Assembly (NCBI RefSeq): GCF_014673215.1
Contig: NZ_JACWMS010000002.1
Location: 1,533,503-1,597,502, forward strand
Reading direction: 5' to 3'
Source of the DNA: Gordonia hankookensis
GTDB taxonomy: Bacteria > Actinomycetota > Actinomycetes > Mycobacteriales > Mycobacteriaceae
DNA length: 64,000 bases
Part shown: in pieces, positions 8,581 to 15,922 of the stretch
How positions within the stretch are numbered: the stretch's first letter is position 1
How the letters are laid out: each line of letters opens with the position of its first letter
The notes under the pieces: generated by a model
Database searches by the model: none
What the model was told of the DNA's origin: nothing
What the model saw: only the letters and a program-made list of their open reading frames with translations
Translations under genes and position numbers: made by a program

Positions 8581-9159
8581 GTGATGGATATCCTCGACAC
8601 CGTGGACATCTCCGGCCCGTCGCCCACCGTCGAGGCGCACCTGGACGAGCTGGCCGGTGAGCTCATATCGGGGATCGTCGCGATCGACGGGCCGTCGGGG
8701 GCCGGCAAATCGACGGTCGCCGACGCGCTGGTGGCCCGACTCCGCGAGAGGGGCACCGGTGTCCAACTCATCCGCACCGACGACTTCGCCACGTGGGACA
8801 ATCCGGTCGCCTGGTGGCCGGAGCTGGAAACCGATGTGCTGCATGCCTTCATCCGCCGACACGACTACCACTACCGGCCCCGGGTCTGGCGCGGCGGCGT
8901 TCCCGAGGTGGGGCGTCGGGTGTGGCTCCGATGGGAACCGTTGCTGATCATCGAGGGCGTGTCGTCGGCGCGACGCAGGATCGCCGAGCGGCTCACCTAC
9001 TCGCTCTGGCTCGACGGCGGTCCCGCCGAGGAGCGTTTGGAACGTGCGGTTGCCCGCGACGGCGAGGGATCACGAACCGAGCTGGAACGGTGGCAGCAGT
9101 TCGAGCGTGGCTGGTTCGCGGTCGATCGGACCCGCGATCGATGCCGCGTATTGGACTGA
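8581..9159 (+). CDS. Uridine-kinase-like P-loop NTPase
   Basis: A 192-residue P-loop kinase. Walker A GPSGAGKST is at about 38-46, and an acidic TDDFATWDNP stretch resembles the substrate-Asp region of the uridine/cytidylate kinase and phosphoribulokinase superfamily. The C-terminal half ends in LERAVARDGEGSRTELERW, where LID arginines would be expected. It occupies the place of Rv3714c-like variable genes after recR. GTG 8581 is followed directly by ATG 8584; either may be used. The substrate is not predictable. Confidence 0.8.
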   Translation: MMDILDTVDISGPSPTVEAHLDELAGELISGIVAIDGPSGAGKSTVADALVARLRERGTGVQLIRTDDFATWDNPVAWWPELETDVLHAFIRRHDYHYRPRVWRGGVPEVGRRVWLRWEPLLIIEGVSSARRRIAERLTYSLWLDGGPAEERLERAVARDGEGSRTELERWQQFERGWFAVDRTRDRCRVLD

Positions 9160-9176
9160 ACGCGTCTCGGAGGCGT

Positions 9177-9182
9177 TACCGT
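9177..9182 (+). promoter_or_regulatory. -10 box (TACCGT) of the uracil-DNA glycosylase gene, leaderless type
   Basis: TACCGT ends 5 nt before GTG 9188. Confidence 0.4.
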
Positions 9183-9187
9183 GAGGT

Positions 9188-9901
9188 GTGGGTTATCGCA
9201 GCATCGCGGCGCTCGACGACGAGCTCGTCGAATGTCGCGCGTGCCCACGTCTGGTCGAGTGGCGAGAACAGGTGGCACGCGAGAAGCGAGCGGCGTTTGT
9301 CGATCAGACCTACTGGGGCCGACCGGTTCCCGGCTTCGGGCCCGTCGATGCGCGGGTGATCATCCTCGGGTTGGCGCCGGCCGCGCATGGTGCCAACCGG
9401 ACGGGCCGGATGTTCACCGGCGATCAGAGTGGCGATGTCCTGTTCCGTGCCCTGTACGACGTCGGTCTGGCGAACCAGCCGACCGCGGTGTCCGCCCACG
9501 ACGGCATGGAATTGTTCGGGGTGCGGATGACCGCGCCTGTCCGGTGTGCCCCTCCCCAGAACAAACCGACGGTGACCGAGCGGGATCGGTGCGCACACTG
9601 GCTCGACGCCGAGGTCGACCTGCTGTTGCCCACTCTGCGCTCGGTGGTCGTGCTCGGAGCGTTCGGTTGGCAGTCCGCGTTGCGCGCCTTCGGTGAACTC
9701 GGCTGGATCGTCGAGCGGCCGAAGCCGAAGTTCGCCCATGGCGCCCGCACGACCATCCGCCGTGGCGACCGTGAACTGGCGATCTTCGGCAGTTTTCATG
9801 TGAGCCAACACAATACGTTCACCGGTCGGCTGACGCCCGCGATGCTCGTCGACGTGCTGAGTGCCGCAGCCCGTCACGCCGGGCTGACGTCGCGGACGTG
9901 A
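9188..9901 (+). CDS. udgB: Type-5 (UdgB-like) uracil-DNA glycosylase
   Basis: A 237-residue base-excision repair enzyme. The N-terminal CRAC pair, a Cys in PVRCAPPQNKP and a further Cys in DRCAHW are placed as in family 4/5 UDGs that carry a [4Fe-4S] cluster. Motif A is GLAPAAHGANRTGRMFTGD, which lacks the polar activating residue of family 1 and is typical of family 5. The motif-B region HVSQHNTFTGRLT supplies the conserved His. Family-5 enzymes remove uracil, hydroxymethyluracil and sometimes hypoxanthine. It lies next to recR, so DNA-repair genes are grouped here. Confidence 0.9.
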   Translation: MGYRSIAALDDELVECRACPRLVEWREQVAREKRAAFVDQTYWGRPVPGFGPVDARVIILGLAPAAHGANRTGRMFTGDQSGDVLFRALYDVGLANQPTAVSAHDGMELFGVRMTAPVRCAPPQNKPTVTERDRCAHWLDAEVDLLLPTLRSVVVLGAFGWQSALRAFGELGWIVERPKPKFAHGARTTIRRGDRELAIFGSFHVSQHNTFTGRLTPAMLVDVLSAAARHAGLTSRT

Positions 9902-9926
9902 CCGGGCATCGACGCCGCCGGGGTGC

Positions 9927-10649
9927 TCAGCCGCGCCGGCCGACGGCCAGCCGTTCCTTCCGCAGCCGCTCGACCTCCGGAAGATACAGTGGTGCCAGGG
10001 AATCGGAGCCTGTCGCGCGGGCCAGCAGGTAGTCGGCCAGCTCGGGATTGCGCGCCAACGCCGGACCGTGCATGTAGGTGCCCAGCACCGATCCCTGGAT
10101 GACGCCCTCGGTACCGTCGCCGACACCATTGCCGACACCGCTGCGGACACGCGCCAGAGGCCTCGCATCGCTTCCGAGAGTTGTTCCGCCCCGGTGATTC
10201 TCGAACCCGGTGAGCGGAGCTGTCAGTCCGTCGACGGCGGGGGCGGTGATCAGTTCGCCGATGCTGCGCTCGGCCTGTGGTGCGGTCGTGAGGTCGAAGA
10301 GGGAGATCCCGTCGACCCGCTCGCCTGCCGACGTCTCGTACCAGTGTCCGAGGACCTGGATCGCCGCGCAGATGGCCAGAACGGGGCGACCTGCGGCCGC
10401 GGCGCGTTGCAGGCCGGGATAGCGCGTCAGATGGCGGGTGGCCAGACGCTGCGCGTAGTCTTCTGCGCCGCCGAGGGCATAGACGTCGAGGGAGTCGGGC
10501 ACCTCGTCGTCGAGGGTGATCTGGATGATCTCGGCGTCGATACCGCGCATGCGTGCCCGCTGCTTGAGCACCAGCGCGTTGCCGCCGTCGCCGTAGGTTC
10601 CCATCACGTCGGGCAGGACGAGTCCGATTCGGAGGGTCGATTCGCTCAT
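9927..10649 (-). CDS. gatD: Lipid II isoglutaminyl synthase, glutaminase subunit GatD
   Basis: A 240-residue class I glutamine amidotransferase-like subunit. With MurT it amidates the alpha-carboxyl of D-Glu in lipid II. The nucleophile elbow is VLAICAAIQVLG with the catalytic Cys, and GTYMHGPALARNPELAD carries the catalytic His. The sequence AICAAIQ deviates from the more usual ICAG(Y/L)Q at the residues after Cys. The ATG overlaps the murT stop as ATGA, so the two subunits are translationally coupled. An open frame continues upstream of this ATG but only through murT in another frame. Confidence 0.95.
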   Translation of the reverse strand: MSESTLRIGLVLPDVMGTYGDGGNALVLKQRARMRGIDAEIIQITLDDEVPDSLDVYALGGAEDYAQRLATRHLTRYPGLQRAAAAGRPVLAICAAIQVLGHWYETSAGERVDGISLFDLTTAPQAERSIGELITAPAVDGLTAPLTGFENHRGGTTLGSDARPLARVRSGVGNGVGDGTEGVIQGSVLGTYMHGPALARNPELADYLLARATGSDSLAPLYLPEVERLRKERLAVGRRG

Positions 10650-11932
10650 TGATCCGCGCCCTTCTGTAGGTCGGACCCCCGTGCGCGTTCGGCGCGATCC
10701 AGTGCGACGCCGAGGTCGCGGAACGCCGTGTAATTTGCCAGCACCTCGACGCGACCCGGCGGACACGACGCGATCGCCTTCATCGGGTCGGGGATGGTGG
10801 TGTGCTCGGCGCCGGCATAGAGGAGCCGTACCGACAGGTCCGCGGCCCGTTCTCCCGCCGCGACCACCTGCATCGTCTCGAACGCCTCGAAGCGCACGTC
10901 CCACAGCCAGGACAGATCTTCGCCGTCGGGGACCTGCCCGTTGACCGCGATCACGAGTCCGTCGGCGTCCTGGTCGATCATCGACAGGGCCTCCTGCCAT
11001 CCGGCCGGGTTCTTGGCCAACAGGGTCCGGACGGAGTGATTGCCGATCTGATGGATGCCATAGCGGCCGGCGACCTCTCCGACGGTGCCGACCGCGGCCA
11101 CTGCCTTCGCCGGATCGGCGCCCATCGCCACGGCCGCTGCGACTGCCTGCGCGGCGTTGCCACGGTTGGCCCGACCGGGCACCGACAGTGTCATCGGGGC
11201 CACGAAACCGTCTGCGCCATAGATGTTCTCGTCATCGAACCACCATTGCGGGGATGGCCTCCGGAACTGGTCGTCGCCGCTGGAGTACCAGTCGTCGCCG
11301 TTGCGGACGATGGGTTCGCCGGTGCGCGGGCAGCTCACGGAGTCGCCGACCCAGCCGGCACCGGCCGCCACCCAGATGACCTTCGGTGCGTCGAATGCGG
11401 CCGAGGTGATCAGGACGTCGTCACAGTTGGCGACGACAGTTGTCGATGGGTGCCGTGCGATGCCGTCGCGCAGTCGGCGTTCGATCATGTTGATCTCGCC
11501 GACCCGATCGAGCTGATCACGGGAGAGGTTCAGCATCACAAGGACTTCGGGATCGACGGCATCGCTGACGTGCGGTACGTGGAGCTCGTCGACCTCGAGC
11601 GCGCAGATGGTCGCCGGGCGGTGCAGGGTGAGTGTCGCGATGATCCCCGCGTCCATGTTGGCGCCGTCGGCCTGGGTGGCGACCTCGCCGAGTTCGGACA
11701 GTGCGGCGGCAGTCATCCGCGTGGTGGTCGACTTGCCGTTGGTGCCGGTCACCAGCGCGGTACGTTTGCCCGCGGCAAGGCGTCCCATGATGTTCGGATC
11801 GATCTTGGCGGCCACCAGACCGCCGATCATCGAGCCCTTGCCGCGGCCTGCGGTTCGTGACGCCCAGCGTGCCGCGGATGCGGCGGCCAGTGCGACGTTG
11901 GTGCGCATCGGTGTTCTCACGCGGTCGGGCAT
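10646..11932 (-). CDS. murT: Lipid II isoglutaminyl synthase, Mur-ligase-like subunit MurT (degenerate zinc ribbon)
   Basis: A 428-residue Mur-ligase-like ATPase that activates lipid II for amidation with ammonia from GatD. The P-loop is VTGTNGKSTTTRM (about 61-73); a C-terminal DUF1727 domain follows. Characterised MurT proteins carry a Cys4 zinc ribbon inserted in the middle domain. Here only the first Cys remains (SCPRTGEPIV); the partner position is Thr, and the second pair is replaced by WYSSGDDQ. Zinc binding is therefore unlikely although the gene is otherwise intact. First gene of a two-gene operon, overlapping gatD by 4 nt. Nearby leuA, lysC and asd also feed cell-wall precursors. 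Confidence 0.94.
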   Translation of the reverse strand: MPDRVRTPMRTNVALAAASAARWASRTAGRGKGSMIGGLVAAKIDPNIMGRLAAGKRTALVTGTNGKSTTTRMTAAALSELGEVATQADGANMDAGIIATLTLHRPATICALEVDELHVPHVSDAVDPEVLVMLNLSRDQLDRVGEINMIERRLRDGIARHPSTTVVANCDDVLITSAAFDAPKVIWVAAGAGWVGDSVSCPRTGEPIVRNGDDWYSSGDDQFRRPSPQWWFDDENIYGADGFVAPMTLSVPGRANRGNAAQAVAAAVAMGADPAKAVAAVGTVGEVAGRYGIHQIGNHSVRTLLAKNPAGWQEALSMIDQDADGLVIAVNGQVPDGEDLSWLWDVRFEAFETMQVVAAGERAADLSVRLLYAGAEHTTIPDPMKAIASCPPGRVEVLANYTAFRDLGVALDRAERARGSDLQKGADQ

Positions 11933-11984
11933 GGCATCGAGTCTGACACAAGCCGTGACGGGCAGTACGACGGTGCGCCGGGGG

Positions 11985-11990
11985 TACGCT
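11985..11990 (+). promoter_or_regulatory. -10 box (TACGCT) of the esterase gene, leaderless type
   Basis: TACGCT ends 7 nt before GTG 11998. Confidence 0.45.
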
Positions 11991-11997
11991 CACGATC

Positions 11998-13056
11998 GTG
12001 AGTCAGGCCACAGCGATGTCGCTCCCGTTCCCCGCCCGTGTCCAGCGGGCATTGATGCGCGCAACCGGTCATGCTTCGCCCGCACTGTTGCGCTTCGCGG
12101 GTCGATGGGGCCGCGTCAACGCGGACGGGGACAGGCTGGCGCCGGAGATGGCGTTGACCGGCTGGCTGGCCGCGCACCTGCCGGCCTTCGCATTGGCCGG
12201 GAAGTCGGTCGAGCGGGCGCGTGCCGATGTGCGCGGCAATGCATCGACCATGGCCGAGAAGCTGCCTCCGATGGCGGTTGAGGAAGATCTGATCATCGAC
12301 GGACCGGGCGGCCCGATCCCGGCGACGCGGTACCGGGCAAAGGTCGACTCGGTCGGCATCGTCGTCTTCTTTCACGGCGGAGGCTGGGTGGAGGGCGACC
12401 GGGTCAGCCACGACAACCTGGTCCGCCGGCTGGCGCTGTCCACCGGTGCCGACGTCCTCTCGGTGGACTACCGGCTCGCACCCGAGCATCGATTTCCCGC
12501 TGCGGTCGACGATGCACTCGCGGCGTGGCGGTTCGCGGTCACGAAGGCCCCGGACTGGGGTGTGCCGAGCGATCACATCGCCGTCGCCGGGGACAGTGCC
12601 GGAGGCAACCTCGCCGCGGTGGTCTCCCAGCAGGTCCGCGACGACGCTGTCACGCCATGCCTGCAGATGTTGATCTACCCGGTCACCGATGCGTCCACGA
12701 AACGGCAGTCGCGTCGTGAGTTCGCCACCGGGTTGTACCTCACCGATGAGCACATGGACTGGTTCCTCGACAACTACGTCCCCGACGTCGATCAGCGCAC
12801 CGATCCGCGGGTCTCGCCGCTACTGGCCGACGACCTGTCCGGGCTCTCGCCCGCGTACGTGATCGTCGCGGGCTTCGACCCGCTTCGCGACGAGGGCATC
12901 GCCTACGCCGACCGACTGAAGGCGGCGGGCGTCCCGGTGACCCTCGACCGGGCAGGCAGTCTCATACACGCGTTCGCGAACATGACGCTGATCAGTCCGG
13001 ATGCCCGTGCCGCCGTCGACCGGATCGGGGCCGCTCTGGCCGAGTCGCTGCGCTGA
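11998..13056 (+). CDS. Alpha/beta hydrolase of the hormone-sensitive-lipase (HSL/NlhH-like) family
   Basis: A 352-residue cytosolic carboxylesterase. The oxyanion-hole motif is FFHGGGWVEGD, the nucleophile elbow GDSAGGNLAA, the acid region GFDPLRDEGIAYAD, and the catalytic His lies in IHAFANM. An N-terminal cap of about 110 residues is present, as in mycobacterial Lip proteins. Substrates are probably short- to medium-chain acyl esters. Its 3' end is overlapped on the opposite strand by 237 nt of the EamA transporter ORF, an unusually long convergent overlap. Confidence 0.93.
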   Translation: MSQATAMSLPFPARVQRALMRATGHASPALLRFAGRWGRVNADGDRLAPEMALTGWLAAHLPAFALAGKSVERARADVRGNASTMAEKLPPMAVEEDLIIDGPGGPIPATRYRAKVDSVGIVVFFHGGGWVEGDRVSHDNLVRRLALSTGADVLSVDYRLAPEHRFPAAVDDALAAWRFAVTKAPDWGVPSDHIAVAGDSAGGNLAAVVSQQVRDDAVTPCLQMLIYPVTDASTKRQSRREFATGLYLTDEHMDWFLDNYVPDVDQRTDPRVSPLLADDLSGLSPAYVIVAGFDPLRDEGIAYADRLKAAGVPVTLDRAGSLIHAFANMTLISPDARAAVDRIGAALAESLR

Positions 13057-14004
13057 GGGTTCTGCCGCCGGCGCCGCCGGGTTCGCCATCGGCGATGCGA
13101 GGAGGCCCGCGGCGCATCCGCCGATCACGGTCACCGCACCGATGATCTCGACGACGGTGGGTGTCTCGCCCAGGAACAGCCATGCCGCGGTGATCCCGAC
13201 GACGGGCACCAGCAGCGACAGTGGGGCGACACGGCTCGCCGGATACCGCGACATGAGGTGCGTCCACAGTCCCGATCCCACGACCGTGCCGAGGACGACC
13301 GTGTAGGCGAGTCCGGCGAGTGCGAGCAGCCCGCTGTGCGAACCGAGGGTGGTCATCGACTCGATACCGGCGGTCGGGCCGTCGAATACCAGGCTCATCA
13401 GGAAGAACGGGATCGGTGGGACGACCGACATCCAGAGGGTCATGCGCAGTGGGTCATCAGGTCGCGCGCCGGGAGCGGGCGCCCGCTGTTGTGCGAGCCT
13501 CGATCCGATGTTGCCGAACGCCCAGCCGAGGCCGCCCAGCACGGTCAGGAGCATGGGGACGATCGCGGCGACGCCCAGCGAACTGTGCACGGAGCGGTCG
13601 ATGCCGATGACGATGATCCCCGCGACCGCCACCGCGATGCCGATGACCTGCAGCAAGCTCATCCGTTCCCGCAAGAACAGGACACCGAGGAGCACTGTGA
13701 AAGGCGCGGAGGTCTGCAGGACCAGCGACGCCAGGCCGGTCGGCATCCCCATGTTCATCGCCACGAACAGGAAGGCGAACTGCAGGATGCCGAAGCCGAC
13801 GGCGTAGAGGAGGAACCATCTCACCCGGACCGTGGGGAATCGTACGAACAGCACGACCGGTACGGCCATCACCGCGAAGCGCAGTGCGGCGCAGAAGAAG
13901 GGCGGGAAGTGGCTGAGGCTGAGGTGGATCGCGATGAAGTTCACTCCCCACAGCACGATCACGCCGAGCCCGAGGAGCCGATCGCGACTTGTCATGACGA
14001 CCAT
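12820..14004 (-). CDS. DMT-superfamily (EamA) transporter with an abnormal C-terminal extension
   Basis: Two EamA repeats with about ten membrane helices (residues 1-300) identify a drug/metabolite exporter; the substrate is unknown. Family members end near the sequence GLLASPMANPAAPAAEP. Here the frame continues for about 90 hydrophilic residues that are simply the antisense of the esterase gene, up to a TAG at 12820-12822. The natural stop seems to have been lost. Start candidates are 14004 (MVVMTSRDRL), 13995 (MTSRDRL) and TTG 14031. A perfect 17-bp palindrome at 14053-14069 lies just upstream and may be an operator. The 5' part is also overlapped on the same strand by the read-through ORF of the LLM oxidoreductase. 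Confidence 0.82.
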   Translation of the reverse strand: MVVMTSRDRLLGLGVIVLWGVNFIAIHLSLSHFPPFFCAALRFAVMAVPVVLFVRFPTVRVRWFLLYAVGFGILQFAFLFVAMNMGMPTGLASLVLQTSAPFTVLLGVLFLRERMSLLQVIGIAVAVAGIIVIGIDRSVHSSLGVAAIVPMLLTVLGGLGWAFGNIGSRLAQQRAPAPGARPDDPLRMTLWMSVVPPIPFFLMSLVFDGPTAGIESMTTLGSHSGLLALAGLAYTVVLGTVVGSGLWTHLMSRYPASRVAPLSLLVPVVGITAAWLFLGETPTVVEIIGAVTVIGGCAAGLLASPMANPAAPAAEPSAQRLGQSGPDPVDGGTGIRTDQRHVRERVYETACPVEGHRDARRLQSVGVGDALVAKRVEARDDHVRGREPGQVVGQ

Positions 14005-15103
14005 CGTGCTGGCGACCTTCGTCCAGGACAATCGAAATAAATCGCATCAACGGTGTAGCTGAGCTACACGAATACCGGGAAAGCCAGCGCCAACCGAGTT
14101 CCGGCGCGACGTGCGTGAGGATTGCCTCGATCACGTGCGCGTTGTATTCGACGCCGAGTTGATTCGGCACGGTCAACAGCAGGGTGTCGGCGGCGGCGAT
14201 GGCCTCGTCCTCACGGAGCTGCTCGATCAGCTTGTCCGGCTCATCGGCATAGCTCCGCCCGAACCGGGCGACCGTGTTGTCGATGACGCCGACCTGATCG
14301 TCCTGGATGCCGCCCCGACCGAAATAGGCCCGGTCACGGTCGTCGATGAGCGCGAAGATGCTGCGGCTCACCGACACTCGCGGCTCGCGGGAGTGACCTG
14401 CCGCGGCCCAGGCGTCGCGGAATCGCTGGATCTGTTCGGCCTGCAGCTTGTGGAACCCGACGCCGGTGTCCTCGGTCAGCAATGTGGAACTCATCAGGTT
14501 CATTCCCTGCTGCGCCGTCCATTCCGCGGTCGCGCGGGACCCGGCGCCCCACCAGATCCGGTCCCGGAGACCAGGGGACTGCGGTTCGATGGGTAGCAGT
14601 CCGGGCGGATTCGGGAACATCGGCCGCGGATTGGGTTGTGCGAATCCGCTGCCGCCGATGACCTCGAGGAAGACGTCGGCATGCTTTCTGGCCATCTCCG
14701 CGTCCGACGAATCCTCCTGTGGCACATAGCCGAAGTACTTGTATCCCTCGATGACCTGTTCCGGGGATCCACGGCTGATACCGAGTTGCAGTCGGCCGCC
14801 GGCGATGAGATCGGCGGCCGCCGCGTCCTCGGCCATGTACAGGGGGTTCTCGTAGCGCATGTCGATGACGCCGGTGCCGAGCTCGATGGTCCGGGTCTTG
14901 GCGCCCGCGGCGGCCAGTAGCGGGAACGGCGACGCCAGCTGCCGGGCGAAATGATGCACCCGGAAGTAGGCGCCGTCTGCGCCGAGTTCCTCGGCGGCGA
15001 CGGCCAGTTCGATGGACTGCAGCAGGGCATCGGAGCCGGAGCGGACCTGCGAGCCCGGCGAGTCCGACCAATGGCCGAACGACAGGAAACCGATCTTCTT
15101 CAT
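13457..15103 (-). CDS. LLM-class flavin-dependent oxidoreductase, stop codon lost, ORF reads through the EamA gene
   Basis: Residues 1-339 form a complete bacterial-luciferase-like monooxygenase domain (MKKIGFLSFGHWSD to HVAPELGWR), probably F420- or FMN-dependent. Homologues end at about GWR. Here that Arg codon is followed by TGG (14084-14086), one base away from TGA, and the frame then runs about 209 more codons through the EamA gene in a different frame. The tail from residue 340 on is low-complexity, Arg-rich and looks like out-of-frame translation. Functionally the gene probably spans 14084-15103. Either the stop was mutated or the assembled sequence has an error here. Possible -10 TACCCT lies 9 nt before the ATG. 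Confidence 0.8.
   Translation of the reverse strand: MKKIGFLSFGHWSDSPGSQVRSGSDALLQSIELAVAAEELGADGAYFRVHHFARQLASPFPLLAAAGAKTRTIELGTGVIDMRYENPLYMAEDAAAADLIAGGRLQLGISRGSPEQVIEGYKYFGYVPQEDSSDAEMARKHADVFLEVIGGSGFAQPNPRPMFPNPPGLLPIEPQSPGLRDRIWWGAGSRATAEWTAQQGMNLMSSTLLTEDTGVGFHKLQAEQIQRFRDAWAAAGHSREPRVSVSRSIFALIDDRDRAYFGRGGIQDDQVGVIDNTVARFGRSYADEPDKLIEQLREDEAIAAADTLLLTVPNQLGVEYNAHVIEAILTHVAPELGWRWLSRYSCSSATPLMRFISIVLDEGRQHDGRHDKSRSAPRARRDRAVGSELHRDPPQPQPLPALLLRRTALRGDGRTGRAVRTIPHGPGEMVPPLRRRLRHPAVRLPVRGDEHGDADRPGVAGPADLRAFHSAPRCPVLAGTDELAAGHRHRGGGRGDHRHRHRPLRAQFAGRRRDRPHAPDRAGRPRLGVRQHRIEARTTAGARSRRAT
14053..14069. promoter_or_regulatory. Perfect 17-bp palindrome upstream of the EamA gene
   Basis: GTGTAGCT-G-AGCTACAC, 8-bp arms around one central base, about 50 nt before the EamA start codon and inside the read-through region of the LLM ORF. 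Size and symmetry fit a dimeric repressor site (TetR/MarR/GntR class). Which regulator binds it is unknown. Confidence 0.5.
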
Positions 15104-15167
15104 GGTGGGTAAAGGGTAATGGGGACCGGTTGATTCCCGTTCGGGTCTCGATGCAGGCGGACAGGCG

Positions 15168-15803
15168 TCACACCAGGGCGGTGCTGCCCTCGACAGCGGA
15201 GCTCACCAGGTTGTTCTTGGTCAGGGCGCTGCCCGAGTCGAGCGCCGTGCGCCAGTCCGCGGTGGTCGCGACAGCGGCGAAGTTCGACTGCAACAGCACC
15301 ATCAGAGTCCGGTGCAGATCTTCCGCGGACACCGTCCCGGCCTCGTTGGCGAGATGGATCGTGCCGGTCGCGTCGGAGAGGATCTCGCTGGCCAGTCCGA
15401 GCCCCTCGGCCTCGACGGCGGTCGCGATGTCGCAGTTGTTGGCCATGAACCCGACGATGGTGATGGTGTCGACGTCGTGTCCGGCGAGCCAGTCGGCGAC
15501 GTCGGTGCCGGCGAACACCGATCCGAACTGCTTGCGCACGTGCCTGGCCGAAGCCGGCGCCGCCTCGACGATCGAAGGGTGCAGTTGCCAACCCGGTGTT
15601 CCTTCGGCGAAGACCGGCGTCCCATCGGGATAGGTGTGTTGTACGACGACGATCGGGATGCCCGCCGACGTCGCGGCGTCGATGGCGGTCACGATGTTCG
15701 CCAGCGCGTCGTCGCGGGATGGGTACTGGATCTGCAGGGGTCCGTCGAAGTACTCCTGCTGGACGTCGACGACGATCAGGGCGCGGCGCGGTGTGGCGGT
15801 CAT
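15168..15803 (-). CDS. Isochorismatase-family cysteine hydrolase
   Basis: A 211-residue hydrolase of the isochorismatase/nicotinamidase fold. The triad is Asp in VVDVQQEYFD, Lys in VRKQFGSVFAGT and Cys in GFMANNCDIAT. The residue pattern around Cys (NNCD rather than the common T..CV) leaves the substrate open; amides or ureido acids are possible. ATG 15803 has GAGGAG 8 nt upstream, and the N-terminus MTATPRRALIVVDVQ fits the family, so longer frames were rejected. It is divergent from a GlxA-like regulator, which probably controls it. Confidence 0.9.
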   Translation of the reverse strand: MTATPRRALIVVDVQQEYFDGPLQIQYPSRDDALANIVTAIDAATSAGIPIVVVQHTYPDGTPVFAEGTPGWQLHPSIVEAAPASARHVRKQFGSVFAGTDVADWLAGHDVDTITIVGFMANNCDIATAVEAEGLGLASEILSDATGTIHLANEAGTVSAEDLHRTLMVLLQSNFAAVATTADWRTALDSGSALTKNNLVSSAVEGSTALV

Positions 15804-15870
15804 GGTCACTCTCCTCGTGGGTGCCGAACGGGTATGGCCAAGCCTGCTGCGATGTGGTTCCGTTGGGGAG

Positions 15871-15905
15871 TGGCCCACATGCACACTTTCGATGAAATCG
15901 GGCCA
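15871..15905. promoter_or_regulatory. Candidate operator region between isochorismatase and GlxA-like regulator
   Basis: The divergent promoter region contains TGGCCC (15871-15876) facing GGGCCA (15900-15905), and between them TTTC-GAT-GAAA (15887-15897), an 11-bp palindrome. Nested symmetry in a divergent regulator/target gap suggests an AraC-type binding region. This is inference from position and symmetry only. Confidence 0.4.
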
Positions 15906-15922
15906 CATCCCGTCGGTAGAGG

